Shown here piece by piece: positions 24,862 through 34,300 of a stretch of DNA of 64,000 nt. Under the pieces are notes generated by a model, which had not been told where the DNA came from, searched no databases, and saw only the letters and a list, made by a program, of their open reading frames with translations. A program made the position numbers and the translations under genes. The DNA comes from CAVPHV01 sp963704825. GTDB taxonomy: Bacteria > Actinomycetota > Acidimicrobiia > Spongiisociales > UBA5794. Location: assembly GCA_963704825.1 (NCBI GenBank), contig CAVPHV010000010.1, positions 10,008 to 74,007 of the forward strand. Reading direction: 5' to 3'. Position 1 is the first letter of the stretch. Each line of letters opens with the position of its first letter.

Positions 24862-26388
24862 TCAGATGGCCTCGACGATGCTCGGATCGAGTCCCGGGAA
24901 GCTCCGCAGGTAGTCGCGCCGTTCATCGGTGAGGGTCACCACGATGGCGCGGTACTCGTCCATACGACCTTGGCGTTCGTAGAGGAGTCGGGGCCGCAGC
25001 AGTTCGGGGTCGTCAAACCCGGGAATCGAGACCGCGACCTCGTACCCGAAGTCGGGATCTTCCTCCCAATCGATCGTGCGGGACACGATCCCTTCGACAA
25101 CCGCCGAGCTGTGCGGAATCCTCACCTTCTTCGAGCGCTCGTCGCTGTCGCCCCCGCCGACCCGACCGGTGTTCATCAGATACACCTCGAGATCGGGCAG
25201 GGTCTCGAGCAACTCGAGAAGCCGATTCCCCTGCATGGCGTCGTTGTTGAAGAAGAACGGGTTCGTCCCGGGAACCCGCAGGTTCTTGCCCGCTTCGGCG
25301 GCGCCACCGGCCGAGGTGCCCTTGGTCTCGCCGAGCATGAAATAGGCCGCGGCCTGATCACGCCGCAGCCGGGCAACCGCCGGGATGATGTTCTCGTTGC
25401 GATTCAACAGCAGCAGGTAGTCGGCCTTCGGCAGATCTAGTGGGCTGCGATGCCGGATGTTGTCGAGCGGGAATGTCGAGCGTCCGTTGCGGGTGTGGGA
25501 GTCATCGAAGAAGTCGACAGTGCCGTCCGGCGCCGTGTAGGTGTTCTCGAGCCAGGCGTCGGGATGGGCGGTACCCCAATAGATAGTGGGCTCATCGTCG
25601 GGATCGAGTCCAAATGTCTTGGCGAAACAGCCATTCTCAGTCGCGTAGACCTTGCCGCCCGGCATCAAGGCGTTGAAGTCATCCTGGACGGGGAGGGATC
25701 CGAGCTGCTGCCGGAACGTCGTTGTGGTCTTGCCGGTTCCCGACAAGCCCAGGATCAACATGGCCTTCTCTTCGCCGTTCACATCGGGGAACACCTTGAG
25801 GCCGGAGTGAAGTGCCAACCCGCCACGCTGATACACGAGATGGTTCCACATGCGGAGCCCGCCCATCTTGGACTCGCCGAAGTAGTCCGAGCCAAACACC
25901 CTCGTCACGTAGTTGTCGAGGTCGACAATGATCAGACGATCGTCGCTCTTGCCCGGGGCCCGCAGCCCGGGGGTGTACACGACGGTGAACTCCGGCTGCC
26001 AGGCGTCGTCCTTGGGGAAGAAGAGTTGCTGCTGCATGGCGGGAATGTTGGCCTGGGCCTTCTCCATGAACAGCCGCGACGCAGTCTGGAACTCCGGATC
26101 CGGGCCGATGAACCCCTCGATGAGAATCATGTCCTTGTCGGCGATGTAGGCGTCCTGCTTGGCGCCCCATTCATCCGCCTCAGCGCGCGACATCCGATTC
26201 TGAAAGATCTCTTCCTCCGCAACGAAGAAGGTCGAACGGGCGAGTCGTGCGGTGACCTCAGCCTCGTAGCTCAGGTTGTCGAACTCCGTGACGATGACGC
26301 GCGGCATGAACTCGAGCGTCCAGGCGCGCATTTCCTGTTGCGTCGGATTTGCCGAGACGGACTTCGCCGCCGGGAGCTGGAATGCCAC
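24862..26388 (-). CDS. pckA: Phosphoenolpyruvate carboxykinase, ATP-type family (divergent)
   Basis: This protein of about 508 residues would convert oxaloacetate + ATP to PEP + CO2 for gluconeogenesis. The P-loop ILGLSGTGKTTTT, the following LPVQDDFNALMPGG...ENGCFAKTF block and RVFGSDYFGESK are family features. The usual GEMKK metal/substrate motif reads GESKM here, so the second Lys is Met. The start is uncertain: AGGAGG lies within an upstream ATG frame and points to GTG 26388; ATG 26403 is the alternative. A divergent clade with altered metal binding is possible. Confidence 0.8.
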   Translation of the reverse strand: MAFQLPAAKSVSANPTQQEMRAWTLEFMPRVIVTEFDNLSYEAEVTARLARSTFFVAEEEIFQNRMSRAEADEWGAKQDAYIADKDMILIEGFIGPDPEFQTASRLFMEKAQANIPAMQQQLFFPKDDAWQPEFTVVYTPGLRAPGKSDDRLIIVDLDNYVTRVFGSDYFGESKMGGLRMWNHLVYQRGGLALHSGLKVFPDVNGEEKAMLILGLSGTGKTTTTFRQQLGSLPVQDDFNALMPGGKVYATENGCFAKTFGLDPDDEPTIYWGTAHPDAWLENTYTAPDGTVDFFDDSHTRNGRSTFPLDNIRHRSPLDLPKADYLLLLNRNENIIPAVARLRRDQAAAYFMLGETKGTSAGGAAEAGKNLRVPGTNPFFFNNDAMQGNRLLELLETLPDLEVYLMNTGRVGGGDSDERSKKVRIPHSSAVVEGIVSRTIDWEEDPDFGYEVAVSIPGFDDPELLRPRLLYERQGRMDEYRAIVVTLTDERRDYLRSFPGLDPSIVEAI

Positions 26389-26573
26389 CACGATCCTCCT
26401 CATGTACGTGCTTCGAGGGCGAGGATACCGATCCGGCACCCCCGCCCCGAAATCACATTCCGTGTTGCCTTTTCCAGCGTCGGCCGAACAACCTCAATCT
26501 GAGCTCGCGTCGAAGGCCGGGGCCCCACCGTCACGGGTCCAGCCGATCCCCCACGCCATCAGTTCAGCTGCCC

Positions 26574-27623
26574 CTACGCGACCGTGACCTGCTCATCGAG
26601 GTACACGTCCTGGATTGCATTCAGGAGTTCAACGCCCTCGGCCATGGGCCGCTGGAAGGCCTTGCGACCGCTGATCAGGCCGGTGCCGCCGGCCCGCTTG
26701 TTGATGACCGCGGTGCGCACTGCCTGGGCGAGGTCACCGGAACCCGACGACGCGCCGCCGCTGTTGATCAGGCCGGCGCGGCCCATGTAGCAGTTCGCCA
26801 CCTGCCAGCGAGTGAGGTCGATCGGGTTGTCGGTCGTGAGTTCCTCGTAGACCCGTGGGTCGGTTTTGCCGAACCCAATCGCCGTGAAACCACCGTTGGA
26901 TTCCGGCTGCTTCTGCTTGATGATGTCGGCGTGGATGGTCACACCAATGTGGTTGGCCTGACCCGTCGTGTCGGCCGAAGCCTCGTGATTGACCCCGTCG
27001 ACGGTGAAGGCAGGGTTGCGTACGTAGCACCACAGCACCGTGAACATCCCGAGTTCATGGGCGGCTTCGAAGGCTTCAGCAACCTCTTCGAGCTGACGCA
27101 TCGACTCCTCCGAACCGAAGTAGATGGTGGCGCCAACGCCTGCCGCTCCCAGATCCCAGGCCTTCTCGACCGAGCCGAACATGATCTGGTCGTAGGTTGC
27201 CGGGTAGGTCATCAGTTCGTTGTGGTTGATCTTGGCGATGAAAGGAATCTTGTGGGCGTAGGCCCGTGACACCATGCCGAGCACGCCGAACGTCGTTGCA
27301 ACCGCGTTGCAGCCGGCCTCGATGGCGAGCTCGACGATGTTCTTGGGGTCGAAGTAGATCGGGTTTGGAGCAAACGAGGCCGCCCCGGAGTGCTCGATGC
27401 CCTGGTCGACCGGCAGGATCGACACATATCCGGATCCGGCGAGGCGGCCGCTGCCGTAGAGCGCCTGGAGATTGCGAAGCACCTGCGGGGAACGATCGGA
27501 GATGCGGAAGACTCGGTCGACAAAATCGGGCCCGGGCAACGACAACTCCTCCTTCGGAATTGCAGTCGCCTCGTAGGTGAGAAGAGCTTCGGCGTCGGCG
27601 CCGAGCAAGCTGGTGAGATCCAT
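26574..27623 (-). CDS. Fructose-bisphosphate aldolase class I (DhnA/FbaB type)
   Basis: This 349-residue (beta/alpha)8 Schiff-base aldolase contains SILPVDQGIEHS, the lysine-bearing strand FIAKINHNE, a phosphate-binding end and GLISGRKAFQRP. It cleaves or forms fructose-1,6-bisphosphate. Start ATG 27623 follows GGGAG with good spacing; an upstream in-frame start adds 11 unlikely residues. It lies 950 bp upstream of pckA on the same strand; both serve gluconeogenesis. Confidence 0.88.
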   Translation of the reverse strand: MDLTSLLGADAEALLTYEATAIPKEELSLPGPDFVDRVFRISDRSPQVLRNLQALYGSGRLAGSGYVSILPVDQGIEHSGAASFAPNPIYFDPKNIVELAIEAGCNAVATTFGVLGMVSRAYAHKIPFIAKINHNELMTYPATYDQIMFGSVEKAWDLGAAGVGATIYFGSEESMRQLEEVAEAFEAAHELGMFTVLWCYVRNPAFTVDGVNHEASADTTGQANHIGVTIHADIIKQKQPESNGGFTAIGFGKTDPRVYEELTTDNPIDLTRWQVANCYMGRAGLINSGGASSGSGDLAQAVRTAVINKRAGGTGLISGRKAFQRPMAEGVELLNAIQDVYLDEQVTVA

Positions 27624-27753
27624 CGTGATACTCCCGTGGAAGGCAGGGCGGAACACACCGCCGGGTCGGTTTCCGGACCCATTATGGCCGAAGACCTCCT
27701 GCCGTCAGCGGGCCGTTGGTCCTCGACGGTAGGGACCTCTCCCCGGGTGCAGC

Positions 27754-29475
27754 TCAGCCGAGCCCGAGAGACCCTGCCGTGGCGGCCGCCAGGGCCTCGG
27801 CGTCGCGCAGTGCGGCCGATTCGATGGCGCCAACCAAATCATGCTCTGCCACCTCGCGGCGCAGATCCACATAGATCTTCAGCTTGGGTTCGGTGCCGGA
27901 GGGGCGGACCAGCACCCTGCCTCCATCGTCGAGTTGCAGAGCAACCAGGCTGGTCGACGCCAGGTAGCGCGGGCGATCCTCCGCTCCAACCTGGAAATCG
28001 ACCACCTCGGCAACGGGGGCGTCGCCGATGACCTCCGGTGGGGCCGCCGCCAGCCGCTCCATGGCGGCGGCGATCTCAGCCGCCCCCTCGGTGCCGGGAC
28101 GAACCACGCTCTTTTGCGTGCTGACCCACAGGCCATCGCGCCGATACATCGCCTCGAGCCGGTCCCACACGGTGATTCCGCTCATCCGGCAGGTTGCCGC
28201 CAGGTCGGCGAACACCAACGCGGCCGAAATCCCATCCTTGTCCCGCACCGCGGGGCCGACCGAATATCCGAGGGCCTCCTCGTAGCCGAAGACAAAGGTG
28301 CCCTCACCGGCCGCCTCGAGATCGAGCGCAGCGTTCCAAATCCACTTGAACCCCGTCAGCGTCTGGGCAAACCCCGCCCCGTACCCGGCCGCAACTGCGC
28401 CGAGCATCGGAGAGGAAACAATGCTGTTGATGACGATGGGGTGCGACACGCTGGTGTGCTCGAGCACGTAGTCGGCGAGCAGGACACCAATCTGGTTGCC
28501 GCTGAGAGCTCGCCAGGTCCCGTCGGGGAGGGGAAGTGCGACGGCGAGACGATCGGTGTCGGGATCGTTGGCCAGAATCAGGTCGGCACCCGTGTCCTCG
28601 GCCAGGGCGACGCTCAAATCGAGCGCTCCCGGCTCCTCGGGGTTCGGGAACGCCACCGTAGGGAATCGACCGTCGGGCTCATACTGCTCGGCGACCGGCA
28701 GCAACTGTTCATACCCGGCATGCTGCAGCGCTCCGGTGACGTACTTGCCGCCGACACCGTGCATGGGGGTGTAGACGATGGCGAGATCTCGTCCCTCCGC
28801 CGGCGGGGTGCGTACCGCATCCAACTCGCCGAGATAGCGCCCAAACGTATTCTCCGGGACGAGGTCGACCAGCGGTGACCCGCCGGCCGTCGCGTCCTCG
28901 ATCCGTGGCACCTTCTTGGCCGAGCCCACCGCCGCAATAGCCGCGGCGATTTGACCGTCGACCGGCGGAATGATCTGCGCTCCGTTGCGGTCGTACACCT
29001 TGTAACCGTTGTCGCGGGGTGGGTTGTGACTGGCAGTGATGACCACTGCGGCACGCGCCTCGACGAGGCGAGCGGCGTATGCCACCAGGGGCGTCGGGAC
29101 CGGCTCGTCGAAGAAACGCACCGGAATCCCGGCCGCGGCCAGCACCCCCACCGTGTCCTGCAAGAAGGTATGGCTCGACAATCGGGCGTCCGCGCCCACT
29201 ACCACGGGCGCCTCCGAGTCGCCGCCGCGAGCCAGCAGGTAGTCGGCCAGCCCCCGCGAGGTGCGGATGACAACCGCCCGGTTCATCCGGTTCGAACCGG
29301 CCGCAACCACGCCGCGCAAACCGGCCGTCCCGAACTGCAGCGAACCCGCCATCCGCTCGGACAGTTCGTCAACGTCGTTCGACTCGATCAAGCCTTCGAG
29401 TTCGGCTCGGGTCAGCGGATCGGGGTCATCGTCGATCCACTGCTGGGCTACTGAGATCAGATGAGAGGTGTCCAT
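27754..29475 (-). CDS. Phosphoglucomutase / phosphomannomutase
   Basis: This 573-residue alpha-D-phosphohexomutase carries all four signatures: catalytic serine loop TASHNPPRDNGYKVY, metal loop DPDTDRLA, sugar-binding GYEEALGY and phosphate-binding RPSGTEPKLKIY. The length and N-terminal FGTAGLRG fit the PGM2-like branch, interconverting glucose-1-P and glucose-6-P. It could receive glucose-1-P from the cellobiose phosphorylase encoded further on. Start ATG 29475; the 5' end is divergent from glpD, 88 bp away. Confidence 0.92.
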   Translation of the reverse strand: MDTSHLISVAQQWIDDDPDPLTRAELEGLIESNDVDELSERMAGSLQFGTAGLRGVVAAGSNRMNRAVVIRTSRGLADYLLARGGDSEAPVVVGADARLSSHTFLQDTVGVLAAAGIPVRFFDEPVPTPLVAYAARLVEARAAVVITASHNPPRDNGYKVYDRNGAQIIPPVDGQIAAAIAAVGSAKKVPRIEDATAGGSPLVDLVPENTFGRYLGELDAVRTPPAEGRDLAIVYTPMHGVGGKYVTGALQHAGYEQLLPVAEQYEPDGRFPTVAFPNPEEPGALDLSVALAEDTGADLILANDPDTDRLAVALPLPDGTWRALSGNQIGVLLADYVLEHTSVSHPIVINSIVSSPMLGAVAAGYGAGFAQTLTGFKWIWNAALDLEAAGEGTFVFGYEEALGYSVGPAVRDKDGISAALVFADLAATCRMSGITVWDRLEAMYRRDGLWVSTQKSVVRPGTEGAAEIAAAMERLAAAPPEVIGDAPVAEVVDFQVGAEDRPRYLASTSLVALQLDDGGRVLVRPSGTEPKLKIYVDLRREVAEHDLVGAIESAALRDAEALAAATAGSLGLG

Positions 29476-29563
29476 GGGTCCGAGGATACCGGCCCGCGGG
29501 CAAGGCATGCAGGCGACACCTTCCATGGAGATGAGTGGTCGTCGGCAAGCTACGCTCACGCCC

Positions 29564-31276
29564 ATGGACCACGCTCCATCCCAGCTAGGCCCCGACGCTA
29601 GACGCCGTGCCCTCGACCGACTCGACGCCGAACAATTCGACGTCGTCGTGATCGGAGCTGGAGTGACCGGCGCCGGATGTGCGCTCGACGCAACGGTGCG
29701 TGGTCTCAACACCGCCATCATCGAGCAGCGCGACCTGGCCTCCGGCACCTCCAGCCGCTCCAGCAAGCTGATCCATGGGGGACTGCGGTACCTCGAGCAG
29801 TTCAACTTCGCCCTGGTGGCCGAAGCCCTGCGGGAACGAGGCTTGCTGGTCAACGAACTCGCCCCGCACCTCGTTCACCCCATTCCCGTCCTCTACCCGC
29901 TGCAACACCGGGTGTGGGAACGGGCCTATGTCGGCACCGGGATCATGATGTACGACGGGCTGGCGGCCTTCGGCCGCAGACCGCTCCCCCGCCACCGCCA
30001 TCTCAGCCGACGCGGCGCGCTGGCGGCCATACCGGCGTTGCGCAAGGACACCCTGGTCGGCGGCATCCAGTACTGGGATGCCCAGGTGGACGACGCACGT
30101 CACACGATGATGGTTGCCCGCACCGCCGCTCTTTACGGAGCCACGGTCGGATCAAGCATTCGCGCCGTCGGGTTCCTGCGCGAGGGGCAGCGCATCACCG
30201 GGGTCAAGGCCGTGTGCCTGGAAACGGGGCGACCGCTGCGCATCCGAGCCCGGGTTGTCGTCAACGCCACCGGAGTCTGGACGGATCAAATCCAGGACCT
30301 CGCCGGCAAGCGCACCATGCGAGTCACGGCGTCCAAAGGCATCCACCTCGTCGTGCCCAAGGACCGGATCCACTCATCTTCGGGGATGATCATCCGCACC
30401 GAGAAGAGCGTGCTGTTCCTCGTACCGTGGGGTTCCTATTGGATCATCGGCACCACCGACACGCCGTGGGACCTCGACCTCGCCCATCCGGCGGCGAGCC
30501 GCACCGACATCGACTACGTCTTGGGACACATCAATCAGGTGCTCGTCGAACCCCTCGGACACGACGACGTCATCGGGGTCTACGCCGGCCTGCGTCCCCT
30601 TTTGTCCGGTGAGTCGGACGCCACCAGCAAGCTCAGCCGTGAGCATGCGGTGGCTCGCACCGCCCCGGGACTCGTCACCGTCGCCGGCGGCAAGTACACG
30701 ACGTACCGGGTGATGGCCGAGGACACCATCGACCTCGCCGGCGTCGAACTGGGCGGCCGAATCCCGAAGAGCTCAACGGCCCAAACCCCCATCCTGGGTG
30801 CCGACGGCTACCACGCATTCTGGAACGCCCGCCGCCGCCTGGCGGCCCAAGCAGGCCTGCCGGTTGCGGACATGGAGCGCCTGCTGCACCGCTATGGAAC
30901 GATCGTCACGGACGTGATCGACCTCATGCGAGAACGACCGGAGTTGGCCGAACCATTGCCAGGCGCGGCCGGCTACTACCGCGCCGAGATCGCCTATGCC
31001 ACCTCTCACGAAGGCGCCTTGCACCTCGATGACGCCCTCACCAGACGCACCCGCATTTCGATTGAGACGTGGGACCGCGGGCTGGAGGCGGCCGAGCCAA
31101 CGGCGCGCCTGATGGCCGGGATTCTCGGATGGGACGACACAGCCATTGCCGACGAACTCGAGCATTACCACGCCAGGGTCACCGCCGAACGTGAGTCACA
31201 GACGGCACCCGACGACCTGACCGCCGACGCGGCCAGGCTGGGCGCCCCGGACGTCAGAACCGGCAAACGGGTGTAG
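29564..31276 (+). CDS. glpD: FAD-dependent glycerol-3-phosphate dehydrogenase
   Basis: This 570-residue flavoprotein oxidises sn-glycerol-3-phosphate to DHAP and passes electrons to quinone. It has the FAD motif VVIGAGVTGAGCALDA near the N-terminus, LASGTSSRSSKLIHGGLRYLE, the GTTDTPWD motif and a C-terminal DAO_C domain. ATG 29564 is preferred; TACGCT 7 bases upstream could be a -10 box of a leaderless transcript, and no Shine-Dalgarno is seen. Confidence 0.93.
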   Translation: MDHAPSQLGPDARRRALDRLDAEQFDVVVIGAGVTGAGCALDATVRGLNTAIIEQRDLASGTSSRSSKLIHGGLRYLEQFNFALVAEALRERGLLVNELAPHLVHPIPVLYPLQHRVWERAYVGTGIMMYDGLAAFGRRPLPRHRHLSRRGALAAIPALRKDTLVGGIQYWDAQVDDARHTMMVARTAALYGATVGSSIRAVGFLREGQRITGVKAVCLETGRPLRIRARVVVNATGVWTDQIQDLAGKRTMRVTASKGIHLVVPKDRIHSSSGMIIRTEKSVLFLVPWGSYWIIGTTDTPWDLDLAHPAASRTDIDYVLGHINQVLVEPLGHDDVIGVYAGLRPLLSGESDATSKLSREHAVARTAPGLVTVAGGKYTTYRVMAEDTIDLAGVELGGRIPKSSTAQTPILGADGYHAFWNARRRLAAQAGLPVADMERLLHRYGTIVTDVIDLMRERPELAEPLPGAAGYYRAEIAYATSHEGALHLDDALTRRTRISIETWDRGLEAAEPTARLMAGILGWDDTAIADELEHYHARVTAERESQTAPDDLTADAARLGAPDVRTGKRV

Positions 31277-31285
31277 GGCGATGGT

Positions 31286-31313
31286 CTGGGTGGCCCGCGA
31301 TCGGGCCACCCAG
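31286..31313. terminator. Bidirectional terminator between convergent genes
   Basis: A perfect 12-bp stem CTGGGTGGCCCG / CGGGCCACCCAG with a CGAT loop fills the 51-bp gap between glpD and the opposing giant surface-protein gene. Confidence 0.8.
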
Positions 31314-31327
31314 TCGAACTCACATCG

Positions 31328-34300
31328 CTACAGCGCCGCACCAAACCGATCGTTGGCTTGGGCGCCATCACCGGCCACCCCGGTCAAGTTCTGGTGGTAC
31401 CACTTGCTGCCGGAGCTGGTGAACCCGCCTGTGCCGTGCCCCTTCACCATCATGACCGCACCAACGTCGGCCGGTGTGAAGCTCTGCCCAGGGATACCGG
31501 CCATCAGATCGTCCCGACCGTCGCCGGTGACGTCGCCAAAGGCGACGGCTGCTCCAAAGTGATCGCCGGGCTGCGCCTTTCCGGGGGTCCCGCTGCGGTC
31601 CTCGTGCCAGCGCTGATTGCCGACGGCGGTCAAACCGGACCCACCGCCCCTGATCAGGGCAACGACGCCCGCCTCGGCATCTCCGCCGATCGCCTGGTTC
31701 GGAATGCCGACCAAGAGATCGTCGTTGCCGTCGTTCCCGGCGTCACCGACGGCGAGGGCGAAGCCGAATTGATCGTTGGCCTCCGCGACACCAAAGATGT
31801 CGGCGGAGTCCTCATGCCAGAACTGGTCTCCCGCCGAGGAGAGGCCGGCGCCGGTTCCATAGATGACCGAGACTGCGCCTGCGTCGGACAAGCCGCTCAC
31901 ACCCTCGAGCGGGATACCGACGGCCAGGTCGGTGTTTGCGTCGTCGTTGAAGTCACCGGCCGCCAGCGCCGAGCCGTACTGGTCGCCGCTCTCAGCACTG
32001 TCGTTGATCCCCGGCTTGTTCTGGTTCCAGATCTGGTCGCCCTCGGCCGTCAAACCAAGCACCGAACCGGGCAGCACAGCAACCGCACCGGCCTTCTTCT
32101 TGCCGGCCACCTTCTGGCCGGGCACACCGATGGCGAGATCCCAGAAGCCATCGCGGTCGAAGTCACCGCCTACCAGCGCTGCGCCATACCGGTCGCCGCC
32201 CTGCTTGTTGTCCAGCGTCCCCTTGACGCTCTGGTGCCAGCTCTGGCTGAATCCGGCAACCAGCTTCGACGGCCCGCCGAAGAGCACCTGGACCCGGCCG
32301 GCATTCGACGTTCCACCGACGTCTTCGCCGGGGACACCAACGGCGAGATCGGCAAAGCCGTCGCCGTTGAAGTCACCGACGGCGAGGCTGTCGCCGAAGC
32401 GATCACCCGCTTGGGACGAATCGGCGACCGAGTTGCTGTCCTGGGTCCACAGTTGGTCACCATTGGCGGTGAGCCCGGAGGCAGACCCGTAGAGCACGTT
32501 GACCGACCCGGCGTTGTTCTTCCCGCCGAGCTTCTCACCCGGCGCCCCGATGGCCAGGTCGTCGTAGCCGTCATCGTTGAAGTCGCCGTACGCCAGCGTG
32601 GCGCCGAACTCGTCGCCACTCTCGCTGGTGCCGAGGATGCCGCCCGTCCCCTGGCGATAGAACCTGTCGTCCGTCACAGAAGGACCGGACGAAGAACCGT
32701 AGAACACATTGACGGCGCCGGCTCCGGAGTTCTCTCCGGGCACACCGACCGCCATGTCCTCGATACCGTCACCATTGAAGTCGGCGCCCGCAGCGGCCGG
32801 TGCCGCACCCGCGTTGTACCAGATCTTCTTGCACCTCTTGGCGCCGTCGTCGTCGGCCACACAGATCTTGGCGCGGTGGGCACCGGCGGCAAACGTGTGG
32901 CTCAGGGCAGCCGGCGAAGTGACATCCGCCTCCGTATCGACCGGCGACCCGTCGCCCCAGTCGACGGTCACCGTGTGCTCGTCGCCGATCCCCGGGTCGG
33001 TGAAGAACACGTTCAGAGCCACAGGGTTTCCCACCGACGGGGTGGGATCCGTCACCAGTTTGGTGATCTTGGGCGGAGCGTTGGTGACCGTGATGAGCGG
33101 CGACCCGGGGGTGTCGGTGCCGCCGTCGTCGTCGGTCACCGTCAGCACCACAAAGTACGCACCGTTATCGGGCGCCACGAAGTCGAACGTTGGTTCGTTG
33201 CCCGTGTCGATCACCTGGTCGAGCAGCTTGGCTTCCCAGGTGATGGTGTGCGTGTCGGCCGCGCCCGGATCGGTGAAGACTGCCTGCAGGCTGACCGTCG
33301 CACCTTCCTTGCCCCCGGCATACACCGGCGGGAGCGTGTTGCCGAACTCGTCGAGCATCTGGGCATCCGGCGCGACGTTGGTCACGTCGACCGCCCACAC
33401 CTCGGTCGTCGACCCACCGTCATCGTCGGTGACCACATAGGTGGCCTCGTAGACGCATGTCGCACAACCATCGTCCGGCTGGAAGTAGATGTTCTTGAAC
33501 GTGCCCGTCTTGAAGACCGCGGGTCCATCGCCGGTGTCCTTGGTCACCGTCCACTCGTAGGTGAGGGTGTCGGCGAACACGTCTGCGGGATTGCCGAACA
33601 GCTTGAACCCGGTGCCCTCCGGCGAGGTCGTCGGGCCGTCGATGGCGGTGGTCGGCACCTTGTTGATGACGGTGACGGTGTAACCATTCGTCGCGTCGTC
33701 CTGCACGTCATCGGTGTCGTCAACAGTGACCGTCAACGTGCACGAGCCGGGCGCCGACACACAATCCGAGTCGTCGGCGTACGTGTGTGGTCCGGCACCG
33801 AACGTCCCCGCGCCGGCCCCGGCCGGCGCATACGTGATCGTCTCCGGCGGCGAACCGTCCCCCCAGTCGACAACCAGGTCGTACGTTCCGGTGCCGTCTG
33901 AGTCGGTGAAGTCGCCGCTGATGCTGAGGTTCCCGCCCTCGTTGCGACTGGTGGGGCCGCTCACGTTGACCTCGAAGTCGAGGTTCCGGACGTTCACAGT
34001 GAACGTGTCGGAGTCGAAGGAAAGCGGATCGGTTTCGTCGGTGACCCTCACGGTCACGGTGTAGAACCCCGGCACGTTGTATTGGTGCCCGCCGGATACG
34101 GTGTCGTCGGGGTTCACAGTCGCAGGGACGGGTCCGGCGCCTTCACCCCAATCAACGGTGGCCACGTGGGTATCGAGGACACCGGCGTCGGTGAACGATG
34201 TTGGTGTGGCGCCGCCCAGCACGACGGTCACGCCCTCATCGACGTCAGCGTCGTTGCGGGCCGTCACGACCGGCGCCGCGTTGAGAGTCTCGACCGCGGC

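Noticed and set aside
31358..33901. An 847-residue open frame on the plus strand opposite the giant surface protein.
   Set aside because: It is the shadow of GC-rich repetitive coding DNA; no domains, no start signal, and its repeats mirror the FG-GAP units.
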